Assembly (NCBI RefSeq): GCF_900199205.1 | Contig: NZ_OBMJ01000001.1 | Span: forward strand, 620,001 to 684,000 | Source: Streptomyces sp. 1331.2 | GTDB lineage: Bacteria; Actinomycetota; Actinomycetes; Streptomycetales; Streptomycetaceae | Direction: 5' to 3' | DNA: 64,000 bases | In this document: positions 44,701 through 56,566 of the stretch, piece by piece | How positions within the stretch are numbered: the first letter of the stretch is position 1 | How the letters are laid out: each line of letters starts with the position of its first letter | Notes under the pieces: generated by a model | What the model saw: only the letters and a program-made list of their open reading frames with translations | Told to the model about the DNA's origin: nothing | The model's database searches: none | Program-made: the position numbers and the translations under genes

Positions 44701-47700
44701 GGCGTCGGGCGAGGTCAGCACGGTGACCTCGCCGGCCAGTTCGGCGATGGTCTGGCGCAGGAACATCTGCTTGGTGGTCAGCCGCAGGTTGGCGCGCCGG
44801 GCGAGCGAGACCACCTGGAGGCTGAGGATGGAGTCGCCGCCGAGGTTGAAGAAGTTGTCCTCGACGCCGATCCGGTCGGGCTCCACGCCCAGGACCTTCG
44901 CCCAGACGTCGACCAGCACGGTCTCCACCGGCGTGCGCGGGGCGACGCGCTGGGAGGGGTCGGCCTCGGGCTCGGCCACCTCGGGCAGGGCGCGCCGGTC
45001 CAGGGTGCCGTTCGGGGTCATCGGGAGCTCGTCCAGGACCATGATGGCCGAGGGGACGGCCTGGCTCGGCAGGTTGCCGGCCAGGAAGGCGCGCAGGTCG
45101 GCGAGGTCGGGCGCGCTGTCGCCGGCGGGCACCACGTAGCCGAACAGCCGGGTGTGGCCGCCCTCGACCCGCCGGGCGACGGCCGCGGCGGTGGCGACCC
45201 CGGGGTGGCGGGCCAGCGCGGTCTCCACCTCGCCGAGCTCCACCCGGAAGCCGCGGATCTTGACCTGGTCGTCGGCGCGGCCGAGGTACTCCAGGTTGCC
45301 GTCACCGCGCCAGCGCACCACGTCGCCGGTGCGGTAGAACCGGCCGGTGCCGGGGCCGCGGACGTCGAGCGGGAACCGCTCGGCGCTCAACTCGGGCCGG
45401 TCCCAGTAGCCCTGGGCGATGCCGCCGCCGCCGATGTAGAGCTCGCCGGGCACCCCGATCGGCACCGGGCGCAGCAGCTCGTCCACGACGTACACGGTGG
45501 TGTTGACCATCGGCTTGCCGATCGGGACGATCGGCGAGGGCTCGACCGGGTCCCCGCGCAGCGCGAAGACGGTGGAGTCGACGGTCGTCTCGGTCGCGCC
45601 GTAGGCGTTGACCGTCAGGGTGTCGGGGCCGACGTGTTCGAGCAGGTCGGCGGCGTCGCCGGCCAGCCAGCCCTCGGCGCCCAGGGAGAGCAGCCGCACC
45701 GACTCCAGGCCGCCACCGCCGCGCCAGGCCAGCTCGGTGCTGATGGCCCGGGCCAGCGAGGGGGTGGTGGCCAGGATCTCGGGCCGGATCTCGGCGATCA
45801 GGTCGGCGAGCGCGGGCGGGTCGGTGACCACCTCGGCGGGGCAGACCACCATTTCGCCGCCGAAGAGCGCGGAGAACAGGAAGTCGCCGAGGAACAGGTC
45901 GACGCCGAAGCTGGCGACGCACAGCGCGCGGCCGCGGATCTCGTCCAGGCCGTACTGGGCGTTCCAGGCCCGCAGGATGTGGTGCACGTTGCGGTGGTTG
46001 ATCTTCACGCCCTTGGGCTTGCCCGTGGTGCCCGAGGTGTAGATCACGTAGATCAGGTCGTCCACGGCGACGCCGGATTCGGGCGCCGTGTCGGGCAGGG
46101 CGTCGATCACCGCGCGGTCGCGGTCGAGGAGGACCGTGGTCGCCTCGTGCCCGGCGACCCGGTCGGCCACCGAGGTCTGGGTGACGACCACCTGTGCGGC
46201 GGCGTCCTCCAGCATCATGCTGATCCGCTGGGCCGGGTAGTCCGGGTCGAGCGGGACGAACGCGGCGCCGGACTTCATCACGCCGAGCAGGGCGACCATC
46301 GCGTCCACGTCGCGCTCGACGCAGACGCCGACCAGCGTGCCCGGGCCGACGCCCAGACCGATCAGGTGGTGCGCGAGCTGGTTGGCCCGGGCGGCCAGCC
46401 CGGCGAAGGTCAGCTCCCGGCCGGCGCAGCTGACCGCGACGGCGTCGGGGGTGAGCGCGGCCTGCTCGTCGTACAGCTCGTGCACGCACCGGGAGGGGCC
46501 GTACTCGACGGTGGGGCCGTTCCACTCGGTGTTCAGCAGGTGCAGTTCGGCGTCGGGGAGCATCTGCAGGTCGCGCATCGGGACGTCCGGCCGGGCGGCG
46601 ACGGCGTCGAGCAGGGTCACCAGGTGGCCGCTCATCCGCTCGATCGTCGCCGGGTCGAACAGGTCGGTGCTGTACTCGATGTAGCCGGTGAGCGCGCCGT
46701 CCTGCTCGAAGAAGTCGAGCGAGACGTCCAGCTTGGCCACGTGCAGCGGCGGGTCGACCTCGGTGACCCGCAGGCCCGGCAGTTCGGTCTTCGCCTCCAG
46801 CGCGTTCTGCAGGTTGACCATGACCTGTACCAGGGGCGGGCGGCTCGGGTCGCGCTCGGGGCGCAGGAGGTCGACCAGCCGCTGGAACGGCACCTCCTCG
46901 TTGGCGAAGGCGTCGAGCACGGTGGAGCGGACGTCGCCGAGGAAGTCGGTGAAGGAGCGGGCCTCGTCCACCTGCGAGCGCAGCACCACGGTGTTGCTGA
47001 AGTAGCCGATGAGGCGCTCCAGTTCGACCCGGCCGCGACCCGCGGTGACCGAGCCCACCGCGATGTCCTGCTGCCCCGAGTAGCGGGCGAACATCAGCTG
47101 GCTCGCGGCCACCAGGGTCATGAACAGCGTGGCGCCGCTGCGCGAGGCGAGCTCGGTCAGCCGCCGGGTCAGCTCCGCGGGCACGGTGATCCCGTGGATC
47201 GCGCCGGCCGAGCCGAGCACCGGCGGCCGCGGCCGGTCCGAGGGCAGCTCCACCGGCGAGAGCCCGGCCAACTGCTTGCGCCAGTAGTCGAGTTGACCGG
47301 CCACCTCGGGCCCGGCCAGCCGCTCCTGCTGCCAGGCCGCGTAGTCGGCGTACTGCACCGGGAGCTCCGACAGGTCGGCCTGCTCGCCGCGCACCCGCGC
47401 CGCGTACCCGGCGTTGAGCTCGTCCACCAGGAGCCCGATGGACCAGCCGTCGCCGATGATGTGGTGCAGGCCGAGCACCAGCACGTGCTCGTCCGCGGCC
47501 AGGCGCACCAGCGAGACCCGGAACAGCGGACCGCGGCGCAGGTCGAACGGGGTGGACGCCTCGCGCTCCAGGCAGCGGGCGAGTTCGGCGGCGCGCTCGG
47601 GCTCCGGCAGGCCGGCGAGGTCGACGACCTCGACCGGCACCCGACCGGGCTCGTGCACCACCTGGGTGCCGCGGCCCTCGACCTCGCCGATGGTGGTGCG

Positions 47701-48006
47701 CAGCGCCTCGTGCCGGGCGACCACGGCGTCCAGGGCCGCGCGCAGCGCCTCGACGTCCAGGTCGCCGGTCAACCGCAGCACCCGCGGCGCGTTGTACTCG
47801 ACGCTGCCCGGGTTGAGCTCGGCCAGGAACCACAGCCCCTGCTGGCTCGCCGACAGCGGCAGCGCGCCGTCCCGGGGCACCGGGGCGATCGAGGCGTCCT
47901 CCTCGGGAACGGACTCGGCCTCACCGGCGAGCTGGCGCAGGAGGAGCTCCCGCAGATGGTCGGGCAGCGCCGACAGCTGGTCCTTCGCGGCGGATGGCAG
48001 TTCCAT
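38704..48006 (-). CDS. NRPS, modules 3-4: C-A-T-E-C-A-T-PBP-type thioesterase
   Basis: This 3100-residue synthetase has C (HHIIGDG at 181-187), A ([11 protein letters not shown] near 655), T (Ser 1059), E ([10 protein letters not shown] from 1246), C (THHLLLDGW near 1715), A ([11 protein letters not shown] near 2190) and T (GGNS, Ser 2580). The first A-domain code reads about DLGTSGAVDK (no confident match); the second DILQLGVIWK, the classic glycine code. After a linker, residues 2651-3100 are a beta-lactamase/penicillin-binding-protein fold: SLTK at 2714-2717, YSD near 2803, HDG near 2950. A lipocalin-like tail (about 3015-3090) follows, as in SurE-type cyclases; there is no ordinary GxSxG thioesterase. 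ATG 48006 with GAAGAG upstream is preferred over GTG 48024. It is 43 bases after NRPS 1. Confidence 0.93.
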   Translation of the reverse strand: MELPSAAKDQLSALPDHLRELLLRQLAGEAESVPEEDASIAPVPRDGALPLSASQQGLWFLAELNPGSVEYNAPRVLRLTGDLDVEALRAALDAVVARHEALRTTIGEVEGRGTQVVHEPGRVPVEVVDLAGLPEPERAAELARCLEREASTPFDLRRGPLFRVSLVRLAADEHVLVLGLHHIIGDGWSIGLLVDELNAGYAARVRGEQADLSELPVQYADYAAWQQERLAGPEVAGQLDYWRKQLAGLSPVELPSDRPRPPVLGSAGAIHGITVPAELTRRLTELASRSGATLFMTLVAASQLMFARYSGQQDIAVGSVTAGRGRVELERLIGYFSNTVVLRSQVDEARSFTDFLGDVRSTVLDAFANEEVPFQRLVDLLRPERDPSRPPLVQVMVNLQNALEAKTELPGLRVTEVDPPLHVAKLDVSLDFFEQDGALTGYIEYSTDLFDPATIERMSGHLVTLLDAVAARPDVPMRDLQMLPDAELHLLNTEWNGPTVEYGPSRCVHELYDEQAALTPDAVAVSCAGRELTFAGLAARANQLAHHLIGLGVGPGTLVGVCVERDVDAMVALLGVMKSGAAFVPLDPDYPAQRISMMLEDAAAQVVVTQTSVADRVAGHEATTVLLDRDRAVIDALPDTAPESGVAVDDLIYVIYTSGTTGKPKGVKINHRNVHHILRAWNAQYGLDEIRGRALCVASFGVDLFLGDFLFSALFGGEMVVCPAEVVTDPPALADLIAEIRPEILATTPSLARAISTELAWRGGGGLESVRLLSLGAEGWLAGDAADLLEHVGPDTLTVNAYGATETTVDSTVFALRGDPVEPSPIVPIGKPMVNTTVYVVDELLRPVPIGVPGELYIGGGGIAQGYWDRPELSAERFPLDVRGPGTGRFYRTGDVVRWRGDGNLEYLGRADDQVKIRGFRVELGEVETALARHPGVATAAAVARRVEGGHTRLFGYVVPAGDSAPDLADLRAFLAGNLPSQAVPSAIMVLDELPMTPNGTLDRRALPEVAEPEADPSQRVAPRTPVETVLVDVWAKVLGVEPDRIGVEDNFFNLGGDSILSLQVVSLARRANLRLTTKQMFLRQTIAELAGEVTVLTSPDAEQGPVVGPVPLTPVQHWYFEEFPDAPGHFNQSLFLELDPEVDAAALSAAFAAVLDHHDILRIRAERVGGVWRQRNDAAEATTADNAPLDVVDLSGLDDTARDEALRAAVTAVQTGFDIRTGPLFRGVLFTLGAGRAPRLFMAAHHYVVDAVSWRVIMADLDTGHRQAALGRKIDLGPKSTSFRDWSQRLTALVADGGFDTELEYWTGVEKATATAAALPVDLQGDNTAGSARTLTRRLSAERTDALLRKVPEAYRTQVNDVLLSALARVLRDWAGGTVPVELEGHGREDLFDDVDLSRTVGWFTTVFPVALELPEGDDWGATLKSVKEQLRTVPSRGLGYGALRYLGEAGALGRGRQCQVGFNYHGRFDAGSGEEGLVRGWCENPGVPDRSPEQARQCLIEVTGMVRDGELEFGWEYSGNVHHEETVARLAEAFLAALEQIVEHCARPGAGGCTPSDFPLAGLDQAAVDRIAGDGRSVEDVYPLTPMQSGMLFHSLGGDGDVYLTHFGAVLDGVADPQRLAEAFQRVVDRTPILRTAVVGADVDVPLQVVRRDVRLPVTHLDWSGLSAQEQQARAQELWESLPALEVDLAEAPLMRLTIARLSADSVQVYWSTHHLLLDGWSFADALNQVFEEHAALGGAPTPAPKPRRPYRDYVQWLAEQDDAAAEAHWRRTMAGFAAATPLPYDRVPSTAHGARSSRDVNLRLPAERSRRLYEFAKGARLTVNSVVQGAWALLLARHSGEHDVCFGATVSGRPAELAGADEIVGLFINTLPVRTTVDSGLDLVSWLRRMQDEQVETRQFEHVSLAQVRGWSEVPRDSDLFDSIVIFESFPYDRDAPARHGLVVRESNGAEETNYALTLTAYTTDELHLRLGYDPRLFDADTVERIADRLATLLDAFADHAEAPIARLPLLPAAERTVLLDEWNATGRETGQATTIELFEQQAAATPEGTALVHGDTRLSYAELDARANRLAHHLLAHGLRPEQIVALACPRTPDLLVAMLAVLKTGAAYLPLDLDHPRERLAFMVQDAAPVLALTGETAVLDLPEGTPALALTDPEVIAALAARPATRPEPAAASSPDNAAYTLYTSGSTGKPKGVVVTRGNLRNFVLDMRERTAMTPADRLLAVTTVGFDIAHLELFVPLVSGAAVVLGDKELVHDPEELRRVVDAEGVTVVQATPSLWRGVAEGAPDVLARIRVLVGGEALPTELAEALTAGSPSVTNVYGPTETTIWSTAAELTRGATGAPPIGRPIANTRVYVLDAGLQPVPPGVPGELYIAGDGVARGYANRPDLTAGRFVADPYGPAGERMYRTGDVVRWKADGVLEFVGRADDQVKIRGFRIELGEIETVLDGHPEVGSAVVVAREDRPGDRQLAAYFVPAGSPGVAAAELKAHLARQLPAYMVPAFFVELDAFPLTPSGKVDRRALPAPGTVADTDAPRVAPRDATEAALAAIWADVLGRPVDTIDVTGDFFDLGGNSVLSVQVVYRARRAGWHLVPKDLFAHPTIERLAAVAEPTAVSPAVTEPRATEPVAAEQPVAGRPARTEAPGYAGAPALSGEFLAARLAELARAHRVPGAQLAVRHDGRLLTVETGERVAGSGLPVTTDTAFPIASLTKPVTALLVQQLAADGRLDLDAPIGAYLPELSAAGPVGRVTARQALSHTGGLVAAIEERVPSADRRTWVEKHCGESAVLHQPGTAFSYSDLGYVLAGRLIEVLTGTDWRTAVESLLLSPLGITAASNGQPGERPVAQGHVLQGSGAQDGALLTVPEQSFTPIDDPAAGLAASAADLVRLAGVHHRTASAVLDPAAAEAMLRDLTGGLAVGPFGLADGWGLGWAVFRGTGGDWHGHDGSGDGTWSHLRFDPATGTAVALTTNAGTGAGLWEDLLAELGAAGLPVANHSLRELTDPGAPVAGPAECAGGYANGDWDCLVEAGPDGLTLSVGHGPRSTLTCYADLRFTTGGGGGVPGTGRFVRDPGTGRVTALQLAGRLLGRTGTTAG

Positions 48007-48049
48007 GCTGTTCTCTTCTCTCACTTTCAGAAGCTCGGGTCCGACGCGT

Positions 48050-51000
48050 TCAGGACTGGGCTGCGGCCATCTCCAGCACCTTGGCCAGGATCCGGTCGCG
48101 GATGGTGGTGGCCAGGGCGGCGACCGTCAGCCCCTCGAAGAGGTCCCGGGGGGTGACCTCGACGCCGAAGGCGGTGCGCATCCGGGCGACGATGCGCAGG
48201 CTGTTGAGGGAGTCCCCGCCGAGGGCGAAGAAGTCGTCCTCGACGCCGACCCGTTCGATGCCCAGCACCTCGGACCAGATCCGGACCAGCGCCTCCTCGG
48301 TCGGGTCCTTCGGGGCGACGTACGCGGCGTCGGCGCCGTCCTGGCGGCTCGGCGCGGGCAGCGCGGAGCGGTCGAGCTTGCCGTTGTGGTTGAGCGGCAT
48401 CCGCTCCAGCAGGACGATCGCGGCCGGGATCATGTAGTCGGGCAGCGTGCCGCCGAGGTGGCGGCGCAGCTCCTCCGCGGTCGGCGCCGGCGCCCCGGGC
48501 CGGGCCACGAAGTAGGCGACGAGCCGCTTGTTGCCCTTGTCGTCCGGCCAGACCGTCACCGCGGCCTCGGCCACCGCGTCGTGCCGCAGCAGCACGCTCT
48601 CGATCTCGCCGGGCTCCACCCGGAACCCGCGGATCTTGACCTGGTGGTCGGTGCGGCCGACGAACTCCAGCATGCCGTCGGGGCGCAGGCGCACCACGTC
48701 GCCGGTGCGGTACAGCCGGGATCCGGCCGGGCCGAACGGGTCGGCGACGAAGCGCTCGGCGGTCTTGGCCGGGTTGGCGACGTACCCGCGTGCCAGGCCC
48801 ACGCCGCCGACGTACAGCTCGCCGGGCACCCCGATCGGCACCGGGGAGAGCCGGTCGTCGAGCACGTACACCCGGGTGTTGGCGAGCGGCGCGCCCAGCG
48901 GGACGTTGCGGTAGCCCGCGCCCTGCTCGACCTCGAAGAGGCTGACCGTCACGCCGGCCTCGGTCGGCCCGTAGTTGTTGATCACCCGGTGGTCGCGGGC
49001 CCACGCCTCGGCGACCTCGGGCACGACCACGTCGCCGCCGACCCGGACGGTGTCCATCCCGGGCAGCGAGTCCGGGTCGAGGGAGGACAGCACGGTGATC
49101 GGGATGGACGCGGTGGTGACCCTGCCCGCGAGCATGTGCTCGACCAGGTAGGCGCCGTTGCGCGCGACGTCCGGGGCCGGCACCACCATCGTGCCGCCGG
49201 CGGCCCAGGTGGTGAACAGGTCCTGTACTCCGGTGTCGAAGCTCATCGAGCACAGCTGGAACACCCGGCTGTCCGGGGTGAGCCCGTACGGCCCGACCAC
49301 CGCGGTCACGGTGTTGTAGAGCGAACGGTGCTCGACCGCCACGCCCTTGGGCCGGCCGGTGGAGCCGGAGGTGTAGACGACGTAGGCGAGGTCGCGGGGG
49401 CTGCCCGCCGCCTTGGGGTCGGTCTCCGGGTACTCGGCGATGGCCGGCCAGTCGCGGTCCAGGAAGACCAGGTCCGCGTCGGTCTGCGGGAACCGGCTGA
49501 TGCTGCGCTCGTGGGCCAGCACCACCGGGGGGCGGGTCTCGGCCAGTGTGAAGCCCAGCCGCTCCTCCGGGTAGTCCGGGTCCAGCGGCACGTACGCGCC
49601 GCCGGCCTTGAGGATGCCGAGGATGGCGACGAACAGGTCCAGGCTGCGCTCGGTCGCGATGCCCACCAGCACGTCGCTGCCGACGCCGCGCTCGATCAGG
49701 AAGTGGGCCAGCTGGTTCGCCCTGGCGTCCAGGTCGGCGTAGGTCAGCCGCTGGTCGTCGAGTTCCACCGCGACCGCGTCCGGGCGCAACTGCGCCTGCG
49801 CCTCGACCAGTTCGTGCATCCGGTGCTCGATGGAGCGGTCCTCGGCGGCGCCCGCCGCCCCGCCCACGAGCACCCGGTGCTCGGCGGCCGAGAGCGCCGG
49901 CAGCTCGCCGACGGTGCGCCCCGGCTCGCCGGCGAAGGCCTCCAGCAGGGTCCGCAGGTAGTCGGCCATCCGGCGCACGGTGTCGGCCTCGAACAGCGCC
50001 GGGTCGAAGTGCAGCCGCACGGTGATCCGGTCGCCGGGGAGCACCACGACGCCCAGCGCGGCGCCCGAGCCGGTCTCGGTGTCGAAGTGGCTGAGCTCCA
50101 GTCCGTGCGCGCTGAACGCCCGCTCGTCGAACGGGTAGTTCTCGAAGACGATGATGCTGTCGAACAGGTTGTCGCCGGCGGACAGGCCGCTCCACGACTG
50201 CGCCTGGGTCAGCGACACGGTCTCGAAGTCGCGGGCGCGGGCCTGCTCGGCCTGCAGCGCGGCCAGCCAGGCCACCAGGTCCTGGTCGCGGTCCACGTGC
50301 ACCAGCACCGGCAGGGTGTTGACCAGCATGCCGACGATGGAGTCGACGCCCGCCAGGTCCGGGGTGCGGCCGGAGACCGTGCCGCCGAAGCAGACCTCCT
50401 GGCTCCCGCTGTAGCGCGACAGCAGCAGCGCCCACGCGCCCTGCAGCAGCGTGCTCGGGGTCAGCTTGGTGCGCTTGGCCATGTCCACGAGCCGGGCGGA
50501 CAGTTCGGCGGCGATGTCCACCTCGACCATCCCGGTCGCACGCGGCCGGTACTCCGGCGCGGTCGGACGGTCGTAGGGCAGCCGGGTCGGCGCGTCGAAC
50601 CCGCCGAGCACGCCCCGCCAGTGCGCCTCCGCGGCGGCCTGGTCCTGCCCGTCCAGCCAGTGCAGGTAGTCCCGGAACGGCACCCGGGGCTGCGGCTGCG
50701 GGCCCTCGCCGTCGCGCAGCCGGGCGTACTCGGCGGCGACCTCGGTGAGCAGTTCGGCGCCGCTCCAGCCGTCCATCACGATGTGGTGCATCGACCACAG
50801 CACCCGGACGCTGCTGTCGCCGAGCCGGATGATCGCGACCCTGGCCAGCGGCGCGGCGGCGAAGTCCACGCCGGCCGCCCGGTCGGCGGCGCGCAGCGCC
50901 TCCCAGCGCTCCTGCCGGTCGGCCTCCGCCAGTTCCCGCCAGTCGTGCACGGTGACGGGCAGGGTGGCCGCGGCGCGCACCACCTGCACCGGGCTGCTGA

Positions 51001-53665
51001 CGTCCTCCCAGACCACGGCGGTGCGCAGGATGGGCAGCCGGTCGGCCGCCTGCTGCCAGGCCCGGGCGAGCAGGTCCGGGTCCTCGACGTGGTCGAGCAC
51101 CAGGTCGAACTGGATCAGGTGCAGACCGGTGTCGCCGGTCATCAGCGCGTCGAAGAGCATCCCGCTCTGCATCGGGGTCAGCGGGTAGACGTCCTCGACG
51201 GCCCCGCCGGCGGCCAGGCGCTCGGTCTCGGCGTCGGTGAGCTGCACCAGCGGACGCTCCGCCGGGGCCGCGCCGGCTGCACCGGCCGCGTCCTCGGTAC
51301 GGACCGCGACCTGGGCCAACTCCTCGACGGTCGGGGTGAGGAACAGGTCCTTGGCGGTCAGCCGGATGCCGTGGGCGCGGGCCCGGGAGACGACCTTGAT
51401 GGCCAGGATGGAGTCGCCGCCGAACTCGAAGAAGTTGTCGGTGACGCCCACCCGCTCGACGCCGAACACCTCGGCCCACAGCCGGGCCAGCAGCCGCTCG
51501 GTGTCCGTGCGCGGCTCGACGTGCTCCGCGGCGGTCGGCAGCTCGATCTGCGGCTCGGGCAGCGCGCGGCGGTCGACCTTGCCGCTGTTGTTCAGCGGCA
51601 GCGCGTCCATGGTGACGAACCAGGACGGCACCTCGTAGCTGGGCAGCCGCGCTGCCAGCGCCTCCCGCCAGGCCTCCGGGTCGGCCTCCCGGCCGCGCTG
51701 CGCCACCACGTAGGCGACCAGGTGCTTGGCACCGCGCGCCTCGTGCACGACGACGGCGGCGTCGGTGACGTCCTCCAGCGAGGTGAGCGCGGCCTCGATC
51801 TCGCCGATCTCGATCCGGAAGCCGCGGATCTTGACCTGGTTGTCGGCCCGGCGCAGGTAGTCCATCGAGCCGTCGGCGCGCCGGCGCACGACGTCGCCGG
51901 TGCGGTAGAGCCGCTGCCCGGTCCCGAAGGGGTCGGCGACGAAGCGCTCGGAGGTCAGCGCCGCCCGGCCGAAGTAGCCGCGCGCCAGGCCGTCGCCGGC
52001 GACGTACAGCTCGCCGGGCGCGCCGACCGGGACGGGGCGCAGCCACGCGTCGAGGACGTAGAGCCGGGTGTTGTCCAGCGGCGGGCCGATCGGCACGACG
52101 CGGGCGCGCACCTGCTCCAGGGACAGCTCGTGGAACTGGGTGTAGGTGGTGGCCTCGGTCGGCCCGTAGGCGTTGATGACCACGGTGCCGGGGCAGTGCG
52201 TGATGACCCGCTCCAGCGCCTCCGGCGAGGGCGCCTCGCCGCCGGTGATCACGGTGGCCGCGCCGGCGAAGCAGTCGGGGGCCTCCTCGGCGAACAGGCG
52301 CAGCAGCGCGGAGGTGAGGAAGACCGCCGTCACCCCGTGCTCGGTGATCAGTTCGCGGACCAGGGCCGGGGTCGGCTCCTCGGTGGCGATGACCATCTCG
52401 CCGCCGGTCAGCAGCGGCACCCACAGCTCGTAGGTGGAGGCGTCGAAGGCGTGCGGGGAGTGGAAGACGATGCGCCGGTGCGCCGCCTCGCGCCAGCGGC
52501 GGTCCCAGGCCAGGGCCACCACGTCGGAGTGGGTGATCGCGACGCCCTTCGGCGTGCCGGTGGAGCCCGAGGTGAACATGATGTAGGCGAGCTGCCGGGC
52601 GTCCGGCTCCACCTCGGGGTCGTGGGCGGGCCGGCCTTCGGTGGTGGCCGGGTCGTCCACCACGAGCAGCGGGACCTCGGCCGCGGCGGCCCTGGCCGCC
52701 ATCGCCCGGTCCGTCAGCAGCAGTTCGGCGCCGACGTCGGTCAGGACGAAGCGGACGCGGTCCTCGGGGTAGGCGGCGTGCAGCGGGACGTAGACGCCGC
52801 CGGCCTTCAGCACGGCCAGGATGGAGACGACCGCGTGCACCGAGCGGTCCAGCAGCAGGCCGACCCGGGACTCGGTGGTGACGCCCTCGGCGAGCAGGCG
52901 GTGGGCGAGTCGGTTGGCCCGCTCGTTCAACTCGGCGTAGCTGAGCCGCTGGTCGCCGAAGAGCACGGCCGGCTGGTCCGGGGTGAGCCGCACCCGCTCG
53001 GCGAAGACGTCCGTCAGGCTGCGGTGCGCGGGGAACTCGTGGGTGGTGTCGTTCCAGTCGACGAGCAGGCGGCGCAGCTCGGCCTCGGGGGCCAGCGCCA
53101 GCTCGCCCAGCGGCCGGCCCGGCCGGTCCACCACGCCCGTCAGCAGGGTGTGGAAGGCCTCGGCGAACCGCTCGACGGTGGCGGGCTCCAGCACCTCGGG
53201 GTGGTGGTCGACGCACACCTCCAGTGCGCCGTCGGTCTCGGCGAACCGCAGCACCAGGTCGGCGACGGCGTACTCGCCGGGCAGTGCGGCGCCCGCCGCG
53301 GCGGAGGCCTCGCCGAGGAGGCGCTCGAACGGGAGCGCGCCGTCGACGGTGGTCCGCAGGACGACGGACGCGCCGTCGTCCCCGGTGGCGCGACCGCGCA
53401 CGACGGCGGTCACCTCGTCCTCGCCCGCGTACACGGCGGACAGCACCTGGCCGGCGGCGGCCAGCGCGCCGAACAGCGTGCCGCCGGCCGACTCGGCGAG
53501 CTGCCGAAGGCCCTGCGTGAGCGCGCTGTCGAGCGTCAAGCGGTGTGTCGCGGTGGCCTCGGCGGGCGTCGCCGGCCGTGGGCGGTCCACCGGGAAGCGG
53601 GTCACCGCGTGCTCGACGGCCTGGTCCGACGCCGGCCCTGCTGCCAGGAACCCTTCGTGGGTCAC
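48050..53665 (-). CDS. NRPS, modules 1-2: partial C-A-T-C-A-T
   Basis: This 1871-residue synthetase has an N-terminal piece of about 205 residues that matches only the second half of a condensation domain (no HHxxxDG; ends LLVDWNDT). A1 follows (about 215-705; [11 protein letters not shown] at 364-374, code about DAYFIGATYK), then T (Ser752), C ([15 protein letters not shown] at 824, MHHIVMDGW), A2 (code about DTQSRGNVTK, no match recalled) and T near 1825. Lack of a full starter C domain makes it the likely first protein of the line. The GTG at 53665 is chosen because GGGGGAG lies 8 bases before it; upstream in-frame starts at 53692 and 53758 have none. MbtH at 61103 should help the A domains fold. 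Confidence 0.93.
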   Translation of the reverse strand: MTHEGFLAAGPASDQAVEHAVTRFPVDRPRPATPAEATATHRLTLDSALTQGLRQLAESAGGTLFGALAAAGQVLSAVYAGEDEVTAVVRGRATGDDGASVVLRTTVDGALPFERLLGEASAAAGAALPGEYAVADLVLRFAETDGALEVCVDHHPEVLEPATVERFAEAFHTLLTGVVDRPGRPLGELALAPEAELRRLLVDWNDTTHEFPAHRSLTDVFAERVRLTPDQPAVLFGDQRLSYAELNERANRLAHRLLAEGVTTESRVGLLLDRSVHAVVSILAVLKAGGVYVPLHAAYPEDRVRFVLTDVGAELLLTDRAMAARAAAAEVPLLVVDDPATTEGRPAHDPEVEPDARQLAYIMFTSGSTGTPKGVAITHSDVVALAWDRRWREAAHRRIVFHSPHAFDASTYELWVPLLTGGEMVIATEEPTPALVRELITEHGVTAVFLTSALLRLFAEEAPDCFAGAATVITGGEAPSPEALERVITHCPGTVVINAYGPTEATTYTQFHELSLEQVRARVVPIGPPLDNTRLYVLDAWLRPVPVGAPGELYVAGDGLARGYFGRAALTSERFVADPFGTGQRLYRTGDVVRRRADGSMDYLRRADNQVKIRGFRIEIGEIEAALTSLEDVTDAAVVVHEARGAKHLVAYVVAQRGREADPEAWREALAARLPSYEVPSWFVTMDALPLNNSGKVDRRALPEPQIELPTAAEHVEPRTDTERLLARLWAEVFGVERVGVTDNFFEFGGDSILAIKVVSRARAHGIRLTAKDLFLTPTVEELAQVAVRTEDAAGAAGAAPAERPLVQLTDAETERLAAGGAVEDVYPLTPMQSGMLFDALMTGDTGLHLIQFDLVLDHVEDPDLLARAWQQAADRLPILRTAVVWEDVSSPVQVVRAAATLPVTVHDWRELAEADRQERWEALRAADRAAGVDFAAAPLARVAIIRLGDSSVRVLWSMHHIVMDGWSGAELLTEVAAEYARLRDGEGPQPQPRVPFRDYLHWLDGQDQAAAEAHWRGVLGGFDAPTRLPYDRPTAPEYRPRATGMVEVDIAAELSARLVDMAKRTKLTPSTLLQGAWALLLSRYSGSQEVCFGGTVSGRTPDLAGVDSIVGMLVNTLPVLVHVDRDQDLVAWLAALQAEQARARDFETVSLTQAQSWSGLSAGDNLFDSIIVFENYPFDERAFSAHGLELSHFDTETGSGAALGVVVLPGDRITVRLHFDPALFEADTVRRMADYLRTLLEAFAGEPGRTVGELPALSAAEHRVLVGGAAGAAEDRSIEHRMHELVEAQAQLRPDAVAVELDDQRLTYADLDARANQLAHFLIERGVGSDVLVGIATERSLDLFVAILGILKAGGAYVPLDPDYPEERLGFTLAETRPPVVLAHERSISRFPQTDADLVFLDRDWPAIAEYPETDPKAAGSPRDLAYVVYTSGSTGRPKGVAVEHRSLYNTVTAVVGPYGLTPDSRVFQLCSMSFDTGVQDLFTTWAAGGTMVVPAPDVARNGAYLVEHMLAGRVTTASIPITVLSSLDPDSLPGMDTVRVGGDVVVPEVAEAWARDHRVINNYGPTEAGVTVSLFEVEQGAGYRNVPLGAPLANTRVYVLDDRLSPVPIGVPGELYVGGVGLARGYVANPAKTAERFVADPFGPAGSRLYRTGDVVRLRPDGMLEFVGRTDHQVKIRGFRVEPGEIESVLLRHDAVAEAAVTVWPDDKGNKRLVAYFVARPGAPAPTAEELRRHLGGTLPDYMIPAAIVLLERMPLNHNGKLDRSALPAPSRQDGADAAYVAPKDPTEEALVRIWSEVLGIERVGVEDDFFALGGDSLNSLRIVARMRTAFGVEVTPRDLFEGLTVAALATTIRDRILAKVLEMAAAQS

Positions 53666-53884
53666 GTGCGGTCTCCCCCTCGGTCTGCGCATCGCTGACA
53701 CGGCGGAGGCCGTGCCTGGTCGCCCAGTCTCCCCAGAGGGGAGGCGGCCCAGCCACACACTTGACGGAAGAGCGAAGAAGGGCGGTCAGCAGGCGTTTTG
53801 CCGGCTACCGATCTTGTGGGGGCGATCCGGGGCGCGGGCCGGGAAGCGGCGTGGGAGGTGGCCCGGAACCGGGCCCGGGAACGC

Positions 53885-53918
53885 CGAGGGCGCCGTCGGT
53901 CCTCCGGCGGCGCCCTCG
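53885..53918 (-). terminator. Hairpin terminator of the ABC exporter operon
   Basis: An 11-bp perfect inverted repeat (CGAGGGCGCCG / CGGCGCCCTCG) with a 12-nt loop lies 39 bases downstream of the permease stop. The 220 bases between it and the NRPS start must hold the NRPS promoter. Confidence 0.65.
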
Positions 53919-53956
53919 CCTGCGGGGTCGGCGGCCTCAGCCGCCCGCGGGTCGGC

Positions 53957-56566
53957 TCACTCGCGTCCGCCGATCGCGTCGACCGGCGCCGGCCGCATGG
54001 CGAACCGGGTGGCCATCGCGATCGAGCCCCAGGAGAGCGCGACGGTGATCGCCACGATCACGACGAGACCGAGGACGGACACGCTGGGCACGGGCGACTT
54101 GGTCAGGCCCTCGCTCATGCCGATCAGCGGCGGGGCCGTGGCCAGCAGGCCGAACAGCAGCGCCGAGAAGGTCACGATCCTGGCCTCGCCGTTCATCATC
54201 GAGCGGATCTGGTCCGGCTTGGCGCCGATGAGCTGCAGCATCGCGAACTCGCGGACCCGCGCCGCCGTCGACATCACCAGGGTGTTCACCACGGCGATGG
54301 CGATGTAGCCCAGCAGCACGGTCTGGAACAACAGGTTGAGCGCCCAGTCGCCGGATCCGCCCGATCCGGGCGCGCTCTGGAACGCGTCCTGGTCGCCGAC
54401 CTTGACGGTCGGGTAGCGGTCGAGCGCGCTGCGCAGTGCGCCGTCGAACGCCTTCTTGTCGGTCCCGTCCGCGGCCTTGACCAGCACCGCGGCGTCGACC
54501 CGGGCGGTGGTGTGGGCGACGACGAGGTCGTTGGGCAGGGTGACGTCCCCGAAGCCGAGGCCGCGCTCGTAGGTGGCCACCACCTTCGGCTTGACCACGG
54601 TGCCGTCGCCGAGCCGCAGGTCGACCGTCTTCCCGATCTTCGCCTTGACGGTCTCCGCGACGACCCGGCTCAACGCCACGGTCTCGCCCTGGAGTTGGGC
54701 GGTGTCGCCGTCGATCGTCTGCAGGTCCATGGTGTCCGAGAGCCGGTCGGGCGTGACGCCCTGGGCGGCGTACACCTTGGTGGCGGTGCTGTCCTCGGAC
54801 GGGAAGGTCAGCAGCACCTGCATCCGCGCGACCGGGGTCACCACGGAGACGCCGGGCACCCCGCGCACCGCGTCCACGACCTCCGGGGAGACCCCGGCGC
54901 CGGAGGAGGCGGTCAGCACGTGGTCGGCGCGCAGGCCGGCCTCCATCTGCTCCTGGGAGGCCGCGATCGTCGTGGAGGCGCCGAAGACCTGCACGGCGGC
55001 CAGGGTCACCCCCATGGCGAGCGGGGTGGCGGCGGTGCTGAGGCGCCGGGAGTTGGCCCGGGCGTTGGCCTGGGCGAGGAAGCCGTGCGCCGTGGACTGC
55101 CGGTTCAGGCGCTTGCCGAACACCGCGATGGCGCCGCGGAACAGCAGCGGTCCGATGCAGCCCACCGAGACGACGAACAGCAGGACCGCACTCGCCGCGG
55201 TGTCGGCGGCCGAATCGCCCGACACCGCCACGTTGTTGAGGGTCAGCAGCAGACCGAGCGGGATGAGCAGCACACCGATGGCCAGCCGGACCCAGCCGAG
55301 CTTCTTGGGTTCGATGGCGGCGTCGCCCAGCGCCTCGACCGGGCTGACCTTGGCCACCCGGCGCGCGACCATCCAGCCGCCGAGCCGGGCGCTGACCATG
55401 CAGAGCACCAGCGAGGCGAGGAACGGCACCCAGCCGATCTCCATCCGGAAGTCCGGGGGCATCGCGTCCGCGAGGATGAACACCTCGCGCATCCCGAAGG
55501 CGAGGACGATGCCGGGGATCATGCCGACCACGGCGCCCGCCAGCGACACCAGGGTCATCTCGGCGCCGATCATCCAGTGGATCTGCTTGGGCGTCGCGCC
55601 GATGGCGCGCAGCAGGGCCAGTTCGCGCCGGCGCTGCTGCACCGAGAGCGCGAGGGTGCTCGCCACCACGAAGACCACGATCAGCACCATGGTGCCGCCG
55701 AAGGAGGCGGAGGACTCGACCACCAGGCTGCGGGCGTCGCCCACGTCCAGGAACTCCACGTCGCCGCGTTCGGCGCCGGTGTGGGCCACCAGGCCCGGGA
55801 CGGCGGCCGTGATCCGCTTGGCCAACTCCCCCGCGCCGACGCCGGAGGCGGCGCTCACGCCGATGGCGTCCACCCGGTCGGGTCGCCCGGACAGCTTGCG
55901 CGCCTGCTCGTCGGTGAGGAAGACCGCGGACTGCCGGGCCAGGCCGCCCGCGGGCGGCTCGGCGATGCCCACCACGCGGTAGGAGGAGGCGATCGAGCCG
56001 ACCACGAGGCGCACCGTCGCACCGGGCGACAGGTGGGCGCGCGCGGCGAGGTCGGCGTCGAGCACGACCTCGTCGGCCGCGGAGGGCGCCTTGCCCGTGC
56101 CGACCGTGAACGGCCCGAGCGCCGCGCCGGACCAACCGTGCCCGAACACCGGGAAGCCGTCCGGGCCGCCCACCGTGTGGCCGTCCTGGGTGACCACGCT
56201 GACCTGGACGTCGATGTCGCCGACGGCGGACTGGACGCCGGGCACCGCGGCGACGGCGGCCACCTTGTCGGCGGGCAGGGTGACGCGCTCGCTGTAGCGG
56301 ACCTCGGAGCTCTCGTCCAGCCAGTACGACTGCTCGGCGCTGAGGACCACCGTCGTGCCCGAGTAACGCTCGGGCGTCACACCGGTGCTGAGCCCGGACA
56401 TCAGGAGGATCCCGCAGGCGGTGATGACCGCCGAGCCCGCGGCGATCGCGACGAAGGAGCCGACGAAACCGCCCTTGCGCCCCTTGATCGTGCTCCACGC
56501 CAGCGACAGGTCCTTGCGGTACGGCACCACGAGGCGGACCAGTCGCCGAATGAACCGGATCACCAC
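53957..56566 (-). CDS. FtsX/MacB-type ABC transporter permease
   Basis: This 869-residue membrane protein has the duplicated FtsX layout: an N-terminal TM helix (about 30-60), a large extracellular domain, three TM helices (about 275-390), a second TM/extracellular unit and a final three-helix set. It ends FAMRPAPVDAIGGRE. The short segment ELALLRAIGATPKQIHWM and its second copy FAMLQLIGAKPDQIRSMM are the cytoplasmic coupling helices. Such permeases use ATP to move peptides or lipids from the outer leaflet; in NRPS clusters they often give resistance or export. The start overlaps the ATPase stop (GTG at 56566 or 56563). Confidence 0.92.
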   Translation of the reverse strand: MVIRFIRRLVRLVVPYRKDLSLAWSTIKGRKGGFVGSFVAIAAGSAVITACGILLMSGLSTGVTPERYSGTTVVLSAEQSYWLDESSEVRYSERVTLPADKVAAVAAVPGVQSAVGDIDVQVSVVTQDGHTVGGPDGFPVFGHGWSGAALGPFTVGTGKAPSAADEVVLDADLAARAHLSPGATVRLVVGSIASSYRVVGIAEPPAGGLARQSAVFLTDEQARKLSGRPDRVDAIGVSAASGVGAGELAKRITAAVPGLVAHTGAERGDVEFLDVGDARSLVVESSASFGGTMVLIVVFVVASTLALSVQQRRRELALLRAIGATPKQIHWMIGAEMTLVSLAGAVVGMIPGIVLAFGMREVFILADAMPPDFRMEIGWVPFLASLVLCMVSARLGGWMVARRVAKVSPVEALGDAAIEPKKLGWVRLAIGVLLIPLGLLLTLNNVAVSGDSAADTAASAVLLFVVSVGCIGPLLFRGAIAVFGKRLNRQSTAHGFLAQANARANSRRLSTAATPLAMGVTLAAVQVFGASTTIAASQEQMEAGLRADHVLTASSGAGVSPEVVDAVRGVPGVSVVTPVARMQVLLTFPSEDSTATKVYAAQGVTPDRLSDTMDLQTIDGDTAQLQGETVALSRVVAETVKAKIGKTVDLRLGDGTVVKPKVVATYERGLGFGDVTLPNDLVVAHTTARVDAAVLVKAADGTDKKAFDGALRSALDRYPTVKVGDQDAFQSAPGSGGSGDWALNLLFQTVLLGYIAIAVVNTLVMSTAARVREFAMLQLIGAKPDQIRSMMNGEARIVTFSALLFGLLATAPPLIGMSEGLTKSPVPSVSVLGLVVIVAITVALSWGSIAMATRFAMRPAPVDAIGGRE

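Noticed and set aside
38872-48156. Very long open frames on the plus strand opposite the NRPS genes (about 3094 and 2094 codons)
   Set aside because: They are antisense shadows caused by GC-rich third positions; the amino-acid mix (repetitive V, G, H, Q, R) is not protein-like and the minus strand holds clear NRPS domains.
53666-53758. Alternative upstream starts for the first NRPS (53758, 53692)
   Set aside because: No ribosome site, arginine/glycine-rich translation, and a clear GGGGGAG belongs to GTG 53665.
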